A DNA stretch of 36,301 nucleotides from Cruorifilaria tuberocauda (GCA_013365365.1 JABVXU010000538.1:1-36301), one strand, 5' to 3'; shown: positions 11,970-22,700, numbered from the stretch's first letter. The notes: generated by a model from the letters alone, not told the origin. Numbers and translations are program-made.

Positions 11970-12028
11970 TAGCTTTGGATAAAAGCTTTTCATTGCAATC
12001 ATAAATGAAAAACTTTGATCCAAAGCTA
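11970..12028 (+). ncRNA. 59-nt near-perfect hairpin, possible pre-miRNA
   Basis: Arms 11970-11994 and 12004-12028 are 25 bases each and pair at 23 of 25 positions (one A-G and one C-A mismatch) around a 9-base loop, GCAATCATA. The size fits a nematode pre-miRNA. The hairpin could equally be a small inverted repeat or a chance structure in AT-rich DNA, though the 11-base perfect stem of TAGCTTTGGAT at its base is not purely A/T. Strand of transcription is unknown; + is given because the 3' arm there ends in CCAAAGCTA. Confidence 0.3.
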
Positions 12029-14138
12029 CTATTCATTATATTAATCATTTTTCTTTACTTTTCATCTATGGCAAATGAACTTATCTGAACTCTAATACTC
12101 TAATATCTAATATTGATATTAGGTAAATTAAATCCTCTTAAAGTTTTTTTTTCCTTTTAAAATTTAATGAAATTCTTAAAAGCTTTTTTAGAATTATTTC
12201 ACAGTGACCTTTATGCTTGACTGAATTTATTTTTCCACGATAACCTTTATGCATGGCTTGAATTTAGTTCAAAAATAATTTTCGCTAATATTTATTCCAA
12301 AATGATAATATTAAAGTATGATTAAAGTATGGAGTAGTATAGGTATGATAATATTAAAAGGTTAAAGGAAAGATAAAATTATCAGTACAACAAATGTCGC
12401 ATTTTATCAGTAGTACTTGAATTATCAATGAACATGTATTAATTATGAAAACAGTATACTTTAATCAAATTGATTATCACTACTGTGAATCAAATTTTAT
12501 CATTTTGTTTCCTTGATTTTTTTTTTGCTGATAAAAATCCTAATTCACTCATTCGTTTAATTCTTAATTTTTTTTATTTTTAAATTTTGTTTTATTTTGA
12601 AGTTTTATTTTTTTTTTAAATTTTATTTTTTTAAAATTTTGCTTTATTTTGAAGTTATAAAGTAACAACTGATTTTATAATTTAATTTAAGCTGAAAACC
12701 TGTTTTTATGCATTGGCCAAAATTGCTAACAGATCATTCCAGCTTTTATCATTTCGAATGATTGTTTCTTTCATAAGCTTGATCAATCACGCCTTCGTTG
12801 ATACGGAAAATATACTTCATTATAATTATTTGAGTAATTCTATAATTAATTAAATAATTTCAATTCGATCATTTCTATTCAAATATAAAATCTTTCTGTT
12901 AAAAATTTTTATCACAGTAATCGATTACTTATTTATTTAATAATATTTCATTTATTTAAGTTAAAAAAAAACAAATTCTTAAATATATTTAAAATATAGA
13001 TAGGAGTTTATGCCTTATGAAATATTATTAGTTATTGAAAAGTTGAAAATTTGGAGAAATAATTTTTGAAAATTTGAAAACTTTCTTTATCATAAGTAAA
13101 TATCATAAGTAATTTGTTATTTCTAATAAAAATATTACGTAAATAATCATAATTATGAAAATAAATAAAGTATAAGTAATGTTTTCAGGAAAAAAATTTT
13201 GCTAATAGCAAAATAGCTATTAGCTAACTGAAAGGTTAAATAAACATTTAATTATATTATAAATTTCTGATGTAATCGTTCCTTATGGAATTTCATATTA
13301 TTATTCTTTGGTTTTCAGGAAAAATAAAATAAAATAATAATTCTATTATCAAATTAAATAATTATAATAATTATTTTCATTCTTTATTTCTTTTTTTTCG
13401 ATTACTTCTTAAATAGTTTTTTTTTCCACTCCCTTAAGTAATTACTTTCCCTTTTTTCTCTCTTTCTCTTTCTTTGTACCTCTTTGAAAGAGAAAAAAAA
13501 ACCTAATAAAAGAAGGAAACAGGAATTCGCTTTTCAAACTTGTTTTATCATTTGGAAATCAAACAAACAAGTAGTAAAAAAAAAAAGAAAAAAAATTGGA
13601 ATTCGAAAATGCTACTGCAAAACTTATTGTTTATAGTACATTCAAATATTACTACAACAATTTCTATGACAATAACATTTGTTGAAAGAAAAAAAAACAA
13701 TAAAAATTTAATGAATGAAATTAATTAATTTATTTTAGCATTGAAGAAAATTTTGCAAAATCATTTAAGATTTTATATAATTTTACTTTATCCTTTATTT
13801 TACTTTATATAATTATAAATAATTATAGTACAAATAATTGTGATAATGATAAAGAATATTTCTTATTATCAATTACCTGTTTTATTTTCCAAAACTGAAG
13901 AATTAATTGAAATTAAAATTATCTCTGATGAATTTATCACAAAATATCTCGTTCCATCAATGATAATAGAATTAACGATCTCTCTCATAAACAATGTTAA
14001 CGTATGTGATCACGTTTATGATCGAATTGACGTATGGAAGTAAGATAACCTAATAAAATTGCTTGCGACAGAAATTAAACGATTGTTAAATGCATTTTAA
14101 TCATTGTAGTACGTTGAAGTCTTTTGCCTTCGTGGTTA

Positions 14139-14500
14139 ACTTACCTAAACTAAACTAACTTAAACTAACTTAGAGTAAAACTAAACTTACCTAAACTAAA
14201 CTAACTTAGAGTAAAACTAAACTTACCTAAACTAAACTAACTTAGACTAAAACTAAACTTACCTCAACTAAACTAACTTAAACTAAATTAGACTAAAACT
14301 AAACTTATCTAAACTAAACTAACTTAAACTAACTTAGAGTAAAACTAAACTTACCTAAACTAAACTAACTTAAGACTAAAACTAAACTTACCTAAACTAA
14401 ACTTACCTAAACTAAACTAACTTAAACTAACTTAGACTAAAACTAAACTTACCTAAACTAAACTAACTTAGAGTAAAACTAAACTTACCTAAACTAAACT
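14139..14500 (+). repeat. CTAAA-rich minisatellite upstream of the ZIP gene
   Basis: Roughly nine units begin ACTTACCTAAACTAA. They are mostly 36-37 bases, some with an extra 10-base ACTTAAACTA insert (46 bases), and two are shortened to 15 bases. Single-base variants such as CTCAAC and TTATCT mark individual copies. The array ends about 490 bases before the ZIP start codon. Confidence 0.85.
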
Positions 14501-14987
14501 TGATGATCACTTATCACTCTTCTATCATTCATGAAATGATAAACGATGCAAATTAGTGTACAAATGATTTTACAAAAAGCTTTTGCAAAGTAAAAATTAA
14601 GTGCTAAAATTTCACTTTGAAAAGTTAGTATTGTTTATTCACCTAATGTTTCCTGATCGATAGCATCTCGATGAATTCCTACCAAATGTTACCAAACAGA
14701 GGTAGGTGTCTGTGCATGCCTATCACAACAAAATGTCATTCTACTGTGATTTTTTCTCCTACAACACATCTTTCGATTACATTATTTGGGCCTATACTGT
14801 CAGTAATAATCATTTAAAACTTTAGGTTTATCACTATTGGGGAAAGAAAAAAAGCCCAGAAGAAGTTTTTTGTAATTTTTGTCTTTTCGCTATTTTATTT
14901 CTTCTGATATTTCGTCTCACCTGTACAATTCTCGAGTATTTTCATTTTCGAATATTCGACTATTTGCTTGATTATTATCAATTGATA

Positions 14988-17783
14988 ATGGAAGATGATA
15001 ATGGTATATTCAAGCCTGAATGTATGTTTTCATCTCTTTAAAGTAGACATTTTCGCATTTTTAAAAAAGAATAAATTTAAAAGAAAATATTTGAAATTTT
15101 ACCGTTTTTTTTTTTAAATTTTTAAAATTTTCAAAATTTCAGCTCTTTTCTATGGTTTTACATCGATCACTGTAATATCGTTACTCTCTCTTACTGGCCT
15201 TCTATTCTTACCTGTTATCAAAGGTAAATGGCGAAATCGATGGATGCAAATATTTATTGCTTTAGCTGCTGCAACATTAAGTTCAGATGCTTTACTTCAT
15301 ATTTTACCACAGGTAAGAGTAGATTGATTTTTGATCGGAAATAGAAATTAAGATATCTTATGAATGATTCAAGTTGAAATAGATAATAAAATTTAAATAT
15401 ACTCTTTAACGATTTTAAAATTTGAATGGTTTGATATGCAGGTTGGAATTTTACCGATTGTTAAATGAGATGGATAGTAATGTTAATTTTAAATAATTTA
15501 AGGTAGTTGGAGTACATGATCATTCACATTATGGACATGGCCATCATTATCATTATCATGATGATCATGATGATCTTGAAACAGAACATAATCATTCGAA
15601 TCATCATCATCATCATCAGGATCATAAGGTTATAATATCTTGAATTTTCAAGATTTAATTCACTAAATTAAATTAATTTTTAACCCTTTTTTTAAAAGTT
15701 ATTTGAAAGTTCTTACTTTCCTGAAATGCTAATGATAATAATGATAAAAGTAATTTGCAAAACATCTCATGGAATGGTTGATATATTGTAATATTTACAG
15801 AAATTTGAAGATGAAAAGTTTACTTCCGATGATCACTCCATGTTACTCAAAATGACAGCTGTAATTGGTGCTGTTTATATTCTCTATATATTAGAATTCA
15901 TCAGTGCTATACCAGTTTGGAAAAAAAAAGCTGTAAGTAAGTCTGAGTAAAAGTAAAAGTATTATTGCTTAATTTTAAATTCTCAAATATCATGAAATTC
16001 ATGAAATGGAAGAATCATTTCAGAAAAGTACAAAAATAAGAAAGATGTCCACCGTTGTACCGCAAAATGGTTGGACAGATTGTGAATTGTAAGTTAAAAG
16101 AAATGATTATTTATCATAATTATTTATAGTATTATGGATAATCATGGTTTATGTTACTTTAATACTTTTACTATTAACTTTTACTGTTTCAGTAGAAGAG
16201 TTATACTAAAGGATAGGCAGATTAAGGTAAGAAAAAACTTTGCTGTATTAGTGTAGTAACGAAGTAGATTTAACAGCAATGATAAGTTATTATGAAGTTA
16301 CTGATATCTAAGGTAAGAGTTCATAAATTACTAATTGTATGCAATCAATCGTACTTTTACTTAAAAAGAACTTCCACATAGTTTATACAAAATCATAATG
16401 TTAATGATTTTTATAAAGTATTTTTAATAATTCACTTAGTAATGTGAACTAATAAGAAGTGAAAGAAAGTAATATGCGCCGTACTTTTGCGCAAATTGTT
16501 ATCCACACGTTTAATTCACACGTTTAATTTATTTCCGTAAGAAAGTCTTTTATTTTTTTCATGATTTACGATAAACTGATAAGAGCGTTTAAAATAATAT
16601 AAGAAATGTTAAAAGCCGAAAATTTAATAACAATCATTAAGGTAAGACAGGTAATTATTACTATATTACCTGTAACGGAATTTAAATGATAAGCATAAAT
16701 TAAGGTAAAACGGGTAGTTATTACTATATTACCTGTAACGGAATTTAAATGATAATTAGACGAGATCAATTCTAATAATTGAAATATTTTTATAAGAAAT
16801 AAAAAATTTAAATAATGGATATTAAAGTGCAAGCAAGATGCCTACTGATAACGATCACCATCATTATCATCATCATCATGATCATCATCATCATGGTGTT
16901 ATCAGTGGTATTGCGGATGAACCGGTAGTGATGTGTGGACTTAAAAGTGCAGCATTTGTTATCATTTTCGGTGATGCAATTCATAATTTCATCGATGGAA
17001 TTGCTGTTGGTGCAAGTTTTGCTATCTCAAATCAAGTTGGTTTAGCAACAAGTATTGCTGTTGTATGTCACGAACTACCGCATGAATTAGGTTTCAATTT
17101 TAATTTATTCCAACCTTAAATTTTATCAAATTTTCCTCTAGTTTTGGTACTTAAGCTTGTATAGTATCAATTTTTAATTATTTCCTTCAATTTAATTAAA
17201 TTGTTTGTAAAATGGTTTCATGGTTTCAATTTAGGTGATTTTGCGGTCTTAATAGAATCCGGTCTTTCCGTTCCTCGAGCAATGTTCCTGAATTTTCTTT
17301 CGTCACTAACCGCGTACGCTGGTTTATTCGTTGGTTTAGCGGCGATTAGCGTGAACAGCGCTGTCGAGATATTACTTGCTATTACGGCTGGGATGTTTTT
17401 GTACGTTGCTTGGCTTGATATGGTATGTTGTAGGCTTTCTCCATTTATCAATATCAATCGATTTCGATCAATTCATCATATTTTCTCTTGTAAAAGTTTA
17501 AATTTAACTCAGTGGCAGATCAAGGAAAAACGGGAACTTGATTGAATAGACAGTGCTTGATTCGGGATTCAGATTCAATTGGGTGGATTCTGAAATCTAT
17601 TTTCAAGTGTTGAAAATGCTTACACACTTCTCTTTATAGCTAATACACTTGAAGAAGGAATCGACATCAACGAATGACAAGTGGTACATGACATTGTTGC
17701 TTCAGAATATCGGTTTCATCACAGGATTCCTGATCATGTTCGCAATTGGCTGGTATGAAGAAGCTCTTGAAACACTTTTTTAG
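14988..17783 (+). CDS. ZIP-family (SLC39, LIV-1 subfamily) zinc transporter
   Basis: Nine exons (14988-15021, 15143-15312, 15503-15628, 15801-15932, 16024-16088, 16193-16226, 16838-17090, 17235-17422, 17640-17783) join in frame to 381 residues. ZIP proteins move zinc or related metals into the cytosol across the plasma or organelle membrane. Eight hydrophobic segments are visible. The first carries [12 protein letters not shown], and the fourth carries HNFIDG (His236, Asn237, Asp240). The fifth carries the LIV-1 signature HELPHELGD (265-273), with His at its first position rather than the Glu of ZIP8/14. Two His-rich cytosolic loops flank segment three: residues 73-109, and 194-206 with 11 of 13 His. 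The long LIV-1 ectodomain is absent in this model. The start is uncertain: the frame stays open back to an acceptor at 14825, which would add 54 residues including a hydrophobic stretch. The acceptor of the seventh exon is weak (see findings). Metal specificity and location cannot be read from sequence. Confidence 0.88.
16639..16755 (+). repeat. 63-base tandem duplication inside a ZIP intron
   Basis: Two copies, from 16639 and 16702, match at about 51 of 54 bases. Each contains AGGTAATTATTACTATATTACCT-like inverted ends, so each copy could form a small AGGTAA/TTACCT stem. The duplication sits in the 611-base intron between the 34-base microexon and the HNFIDG exon. Confidence 0.75.
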
Positions 17784-19546
17784 GTGGTTGATATAAGTCA
17801 AACTTTGAGAAGGGATGATTCTTTCATCGATGAATTATTTAGGATTTCTTTAACGGATAAAAATTGAAATGAAAAAAGAAAATGAAGCTAACAATGACAG
17901 ATAAAGTTTTCATTCCTAATTTCCATTGATTCCACAGAAGTTTTGACGTGTGATTTGACGTATGATCAGTGAATGACTTCAGCAAAGAATCTTTGTGTCT
18001 GTGTTCTTACCTTAACTAGCTTTACTGGATAGTACTAGCTTTATTAATTTATTCTTGAATTCATCAAACTGTGTTTACTTTTATTGTTGTTTGAATCATA
18101 ATTGTTGTGCAATTTTTAGGTTTTATTTTACCGGTGTTGCTATGCAAATTTTTTTACTTTAATTTACTCTATTTTACTCGAATAGAAAAATTGTACTCTA
18201 TCTTTACGTTTAATTAATGCAATTTTTTTTCTTTGTTGTTTTAATTACAGAAACAATACAATCGTTACTTTTACAATTGCTATGCAAGTTGCTATTTTTG
18301 TTTACATTGATAATGGAAAGTTTACAATTCTTTATTGTCATTTTAAAATTATGCAAATTTCTATTGCTCTTTTGGTATTAACTACGCGAATTTTTATTCT
18401 ACTCCTATGAATTATAAATCATACAAAAATATGCCTTTACTATTACAATAAAAATTGTACAGGTTTCTATTCTTATTTCTACCGTAATTACTACCGTATA
18501 AATTTTATACAGTTTCTTATCGCCTTTTACAGATGAAAAGTAATAATTATCCAAATAAAAACTACGTATCTATCATTATTTACAGTATAACAAAGAATAA
18601 TAACAGTATCCAGATAAAAGTTAAGTATCTATATTTATACTGTAATAGTTGTGTAAGTTTTTACTTAAACCATTACTCGGATTATTACTCGAAAAAAATC
18701 GAAATAACTTGTAAAGTAACTGTAAAATCAAAAGTATCAGTAAAATCTATGTTATAGAAATCTTTTGCATTCAAATAATTTTCTTCTTCATAGTTTACAC
18801 GATCATTGCTTGATTTACTTTTTATACATCTGCGTGACTTACCACGTCATACTTTTTCGTATCTACGTGATTTACCGTTGAATTATTTCTTATATATGGT
18901 GAATGATTTACCACGAGATACTTTTACATGTCTCTCTACGATTTATTATTAATTTATCTCTTGTATTCCATGTTCACAAAACGTTTGAAGAAGGTAATAT
19001 ACGTATACGTGATTTAGCCGGCGTGCAGAAGTTCCACGTATCTTTCGAAAATATCAAAATATTTTATCAACTACATTCTCCTCACCTGTAAAATTAATCA
19101 ACTTCTTATCAGTTCTCATTTAAAACATGAAATGGTTACTTCTACCATTCATTATTAAAATGAAATCATCTAACGAATGATATTATCAATTGTTAAGTAA
19201 TGTTTATATCATAATCCTCCAAAAAAATAACTGTTTAGTACAATTACTTTCTACAATTTACAATTTTCTTTTTACTTTTACAATTTACAGTTTAATACAA
19301 TTTAGAGTAATAAACTAACTCAGTTCAGGAACCTTCACGATATATACTAGTAATTAACTTAGAGATATTCTAATGAGCATAAATTAGGGAATAAATATCA
19401 AAATGATCAGTTATATAGATCTTACCGTATGATCCGATTCTTATAAATATTTGAGATTTGAGGTTTTGTTCAGTGAGATTTCTATTCTACGACATTGTAA
19501 TACAGTAATAAACTGAATAATAGGTTATTTACTTATACAAATTTAA
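17784..19546. other. Intergenic region between two convergent genes
   Basis: This holds the 3' UTR of the ZIP gene. The first AATAAA on + is late, at 18447-18452, so a variant signal may be used. A loose family of degenerate repeats based on TACGTGATTTACC recurs around 18830-19020. A frame at 18903-19091 is open for 62 codons and contains a GAAGAAG|GTAATA donor-like site, but no partner exon or family match is evident. No gene is called. Confidence 0.5.
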
Positions 19547-19552
19547 TTTATT
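19547..19552 (-). terminator. Likely polyadenylation signal of the Lys/Arg-rich protein gene
   Basis: On the minus strand AATAAA starts about 40 bases after the TAA stop at 19591-19593, a good position for 3'-end formation of a compact worm gene, and supports the reality of that gene. Confidence 0.5.
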
Positions 19553-19590
19553 CTGTTTATCATTCGTTTATCACTCAAAGAAAAAAAATA

Positions 19591-21312
19591 TTACATGAGT
19601 TCAGTATCGGTAAATACTGTTTCATTACTTGAAACATGCTTTAACTCTGTAGTCGGCATATCACTAATTACCTGAAATAGAATCTCAATTAATGCATGGT
19701 TTTCCCTTTGATATCATCAATTCAGGTTACTTATTTGATAAACAAACAAACTTAACAGATTATCATTTTATAAAAAAATTAGATAAAATGAATTCAATTG
19801 AGAATAAGTAACAGTTGAATAGAGAATCTGTGTAATTAAGAATTTGGATATCATTCAACAAGTTATTTTTAGTCGATTTTATAAAGTAAAATATAAATGG
19901 AAGATATTTCGCTAAAATTTTCCTACTTGAAAACCTGATATAAATTTCATTATTTAATGACTCACTTCATGTAAAGTATTATCAGGTGATAGAGCATAAT
20001 CATATGCAGATTTTTCATGATGATTTTCTGGTAATTCTAAAAATTATATCGTTTAAATTTTACAACTGACTATATTTATAAATGAAAAAGAGTTCAATTA
20101 ACAATTAAACTCTATTAAACGGTTCAATTTTGAAATGATAACTATCGTCAAACTGTAATCAAACTGTAAACTGTAATCATGATTTTCGTACTCTTTAATT
20201 TACTAGCTACTGCAAGCTGATCTTCCATTCCTTGACTAGATCGATCACGATCACGTTGTTTCATTTTCTTCTTCTTCGCTGATTCATTTAGACGTTCTTT
20301 TTTGCTAAATTCACTATTAACTTGTACTTTTAAGTTAAAAATAAAACCATTAATAGGTGGAAATAATAAACAGTAATTAAATATTTAGTTATAATTTCAA
20401 CTTTAAGATGTCCTTATCAAGTAATCTTAACTTTTAGATGTTTTTGTCAACAAAACTGAGTACAGAGAGATATGAAATGATATATTTCAATAAAATATTT
20501 CCAACAATAAAGTTTTTAACTTCTAAGATTTTCAATTTCTACTTTGATAAAAATTAAATGCATTTTGGAATTGAAAAAATCAAATATGAAATTTCCTGTA
20601 AAACAAAATCTTTATAAGCTTTTCTTTAACTTTTCATATATTTTTAAATAATTTTTAAAATTTATTTTTAACTTTTAAATAGCTAACATCTTTTTTTCCA
20701 TACTTTTCTTACGTTTTCCCTCATCTTTGCAATGCTTTTTACTTTTTTTTCTTTTTCCGTGATGTTTTTTTCGATTTTTTCTCGTTCGCTGTAAATTGCA
20801 AAAGTGGAAAAAAAATATTTTTCAATTTCTCGAGAAAAATTTTTATCATTTTAACATCATATTTCTGAATTTTTTTTCATTTCTTCAAAATTTTAAATTA
20901 ATCAATAGATAAAACAAAAAAAAATGCTAAAGAATGTACTGTAATTTACCGTATTACTGTTTTTTAAATTTTTTTAACTTTTTCAAAGTTTTTTCAAGTG
21001 GTAGAAATTGATATGAAAGGTTAAAGTATACAATAGCATTTCAAATATATGCAATCTAAAACGACTGATAAGAACGGAATAATAGTCTTATCAATTGCTG
21101 TAGAGTGCATGTACTATTATCAGCAATAATGAAAAAATCCTTAACTTTGATTTGATAATAACCTTTCAGGTAAGAGTAATTCAATTGAACAGTAAATTGA
21201 TTGAATGAAAAAATGAAAATGTAAGTTTTTGTTCTCGAGAATATTTTTTCTTTTTGAGAATTTTGGTTTCAATTACACTTACTGATTGTTGCGATGCTTT
21301 ACCAATACACAT
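19591..21312 (-). CDS. Unrecognised 124-residue Lys/Arg-rich protein, five exons
   Basis: I do not recognise this protein. On the minus strand, exons 21312-21283, 20788-20713, 20320-20204, 20036-19966 and 19671-19591 join with compatible phases (0, 1, 1, 0) to one 124-codon frame. Donors are GTAAGT, GTAAGA, GTAAAT and GTGAGT; acceptors are TTTACAG, TACAAG (weak), TTTTTAG and ATTTCAG. Residues 1-10 read MCIGKASQQS, with no hydrophobic signal. Residues 11-35 are extremely basic (14 Lys/Arg and 3 His of 25), and a second basic run, AKKKKMKQRDRDR, starts near 50; either could be a nuclear or nucleic-acid/membrane-binding signal. The rest (about 63-124) is neutral to acidic and Ser/Thr-rich, and ends in TDTELM. 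An acceptor TTATAG sits four bases before the ATG, suggesting trans-splicing, and an AATAAA follows the stop. The gene lies on the same strand as, and 1.4 kb downstream of, the SLC22 gene. The third exon may start six bases earlier, at 20326, still in frame (adds Gln-Val). Confidence 0.6.
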
Positions 21313-21316
21313 TTAC

Positions 21317-21330
21317 CTATAATCTGATAA
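21317..21330 (-). promoter_or_regulatory. Probable trans-splice acceptor of the Lys/Arg-rich protein gene
   Basis: The minus-strand sequence CAGATTATAG ends at 21317, leaving only GTAA before the ATG at 21312. A 3' splice site so close to the start with no obvious upstream exon is typical of spliced-leader addition. Confidence 0.45.
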
Positions 21331-22700
21331 CTTGTTTACTTATCACTTTCCTATTGATAAAAATATAAGCAATGAAGAATTATGCAATTCATCCATTTAC
21401 TTATTTATTCCTTTTCATGCAAATATTCAATCGTTTTATGTAAATTAAACTCTAATTGATAGATGATATTATCAGATCATCAGACTGTGATGATAAGCCA
21501 TCATAACAATAACATTTACGTGGTTGGAATTATTGAAAGACATTTTATTTCATCATAAAACAACAAGCATTATCAAGTATCAACAATTGCAGTGCAAATA
21601 ATATTTCAGTAAATAAACTATTAAACAATAACTTGAATAAAACAACCAGGATTATCAATCACAGTGATGTTTAATTATAGGAGATTTTGAATTGATCAAA
21701 TAATTAGGAGAGAATTGACCTGATCTGATCAAATCAGATTTAACAGATTTTTCAACTATTTACGCTCATTATGAAAGAAGTGGTTATTTCTGCTCTTTGA
21801 TTCTTTATCATTTTTTATCACTAATATAATCAAATGATTCATTCAAAATTTCATTCGGGAAAATTCGTTGTTTAAGATAATCGAACGGAAAAAAAAACTG
21901 ATTGGTAATTGATGATATCAATCAATAAAATGATAAAATGATAGCAGATCTTATTAAACTTGTATTATTGCACAAATTAATGATTTTATTTTATTTAAAC
22001 TAAAGAAAATTTACTTACTCATAATTAAAGAATAATTAAATACATAATAATTAAAATATATAAATAAAATTAATTAGATGAAGTTTAAAACAAATTTTGT
22101 CTCCAAATTGCTAAATTTGTGATTTTATTTTTAAAATAACTTAACAGAAAGGAGATAATAGATAATGCTAAAAGCTAAGAGATAAAATTTTATTGCTGTA
22201 AAGATTTACATTTCCACGATTATCCGTCTTATCAGTTGATCAGTTGATTCATCGGTTGATCAAAGAGAAAAAGTTTTAAAGCGCGAGGATTAAACTGTAA
22301 AGATTTTAAACGAAAAAGAAAAATTCAAATAAAAGATCGTATTGATGGTAATAAAATCGAAATTATCATTTCAAAATTTTGAACATTTAAATTATTTCGA
22401 ACAAAAATTTCGTTTAAATTAACAAATCAATGTGAGGTAACAATAATTAATTAACTGATAAGGCTAATTTAACAGTGCCTATGATTCATAAATTTAGAAA
22501 AAGTTATTAATCAAGGATTATCAGTTAGGATTAATTAAGCAAAACAAAACGATGAATGGAATATATTAATTACTAAGTGATTTTTAATAAATAAATTATT
22601 ATTCAATGAATTGAGAACGAGAAAAAAAAATAAATCACCTTAAATCATTTTTTTTCTTCGAAAAAGCTAAGATCATAAATAAAATAAATGTTAAGCATTT
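21331..22700. other. Spacer between the SLC22 gene and the Lys/Arg-rich protein gene
   Basis: No exon is visible on either strand. For the upstream SLC22 gene the nearest minus-strand AATAAA (22705-22700) overlaps its own stop codon, and no second canonical hexamer follows closely. Repeated GTTGATCA words occur at 22215-22260. The stretch would be the intercistronic region if the two minus-strand genes share a transcript. Confidence 0.5.

Larger units (their letters stand above)
6910..14825. other. Intergenic region of about 8 kb without supported genes
   Basis: I see no conserved exon on either strand. The contents are simple-sequence tracts (AAGTAAA-type purine runs at 7500-7590, an ATT block at 8707-8860, AG repeats at 9389-9417), a cluster of GCATG words at 7281-7320, a diverged tandem duplication at 10778-11062, a hairpin at 11970-12028 and a minisatellite at 14139-14500. 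An open frame at 13840-14043 (67 codons from ATG) is the only protein-like stretch; it has no family match and its phase does not join the ZIP gene. Upstream exons of the ZIP gene could hide here. Confidence 0.55.

Noticed and set aside
13201..13223. Nine-base perfect inverted repeat GCTAATAGC/GCTATTAGC
   Set aside because: The stem is too short, with a six-base loop, and such small palindromes are common in AT-rich DNA.
14698..14706. AGAGGTAGG resembling the let-7 seed
   Set aside because: The first base and the eighth seed position differ from let-7, and no long complementary arm lies within 80 bases.
17218..17457. Minus-strand frame opposite the ZIP exon 17235-17422
   Set aside because: It is the antisense shadow of a conserved membrane-segment exon.
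18903..19091. Sixty-two-codon plus-strand frame containing KTFEEGNIRIRDLAG
   Set aside because: It looks somewhat protein-like, but it overlaps degenerate repeats, has no partner exon with matching phase and no family match.
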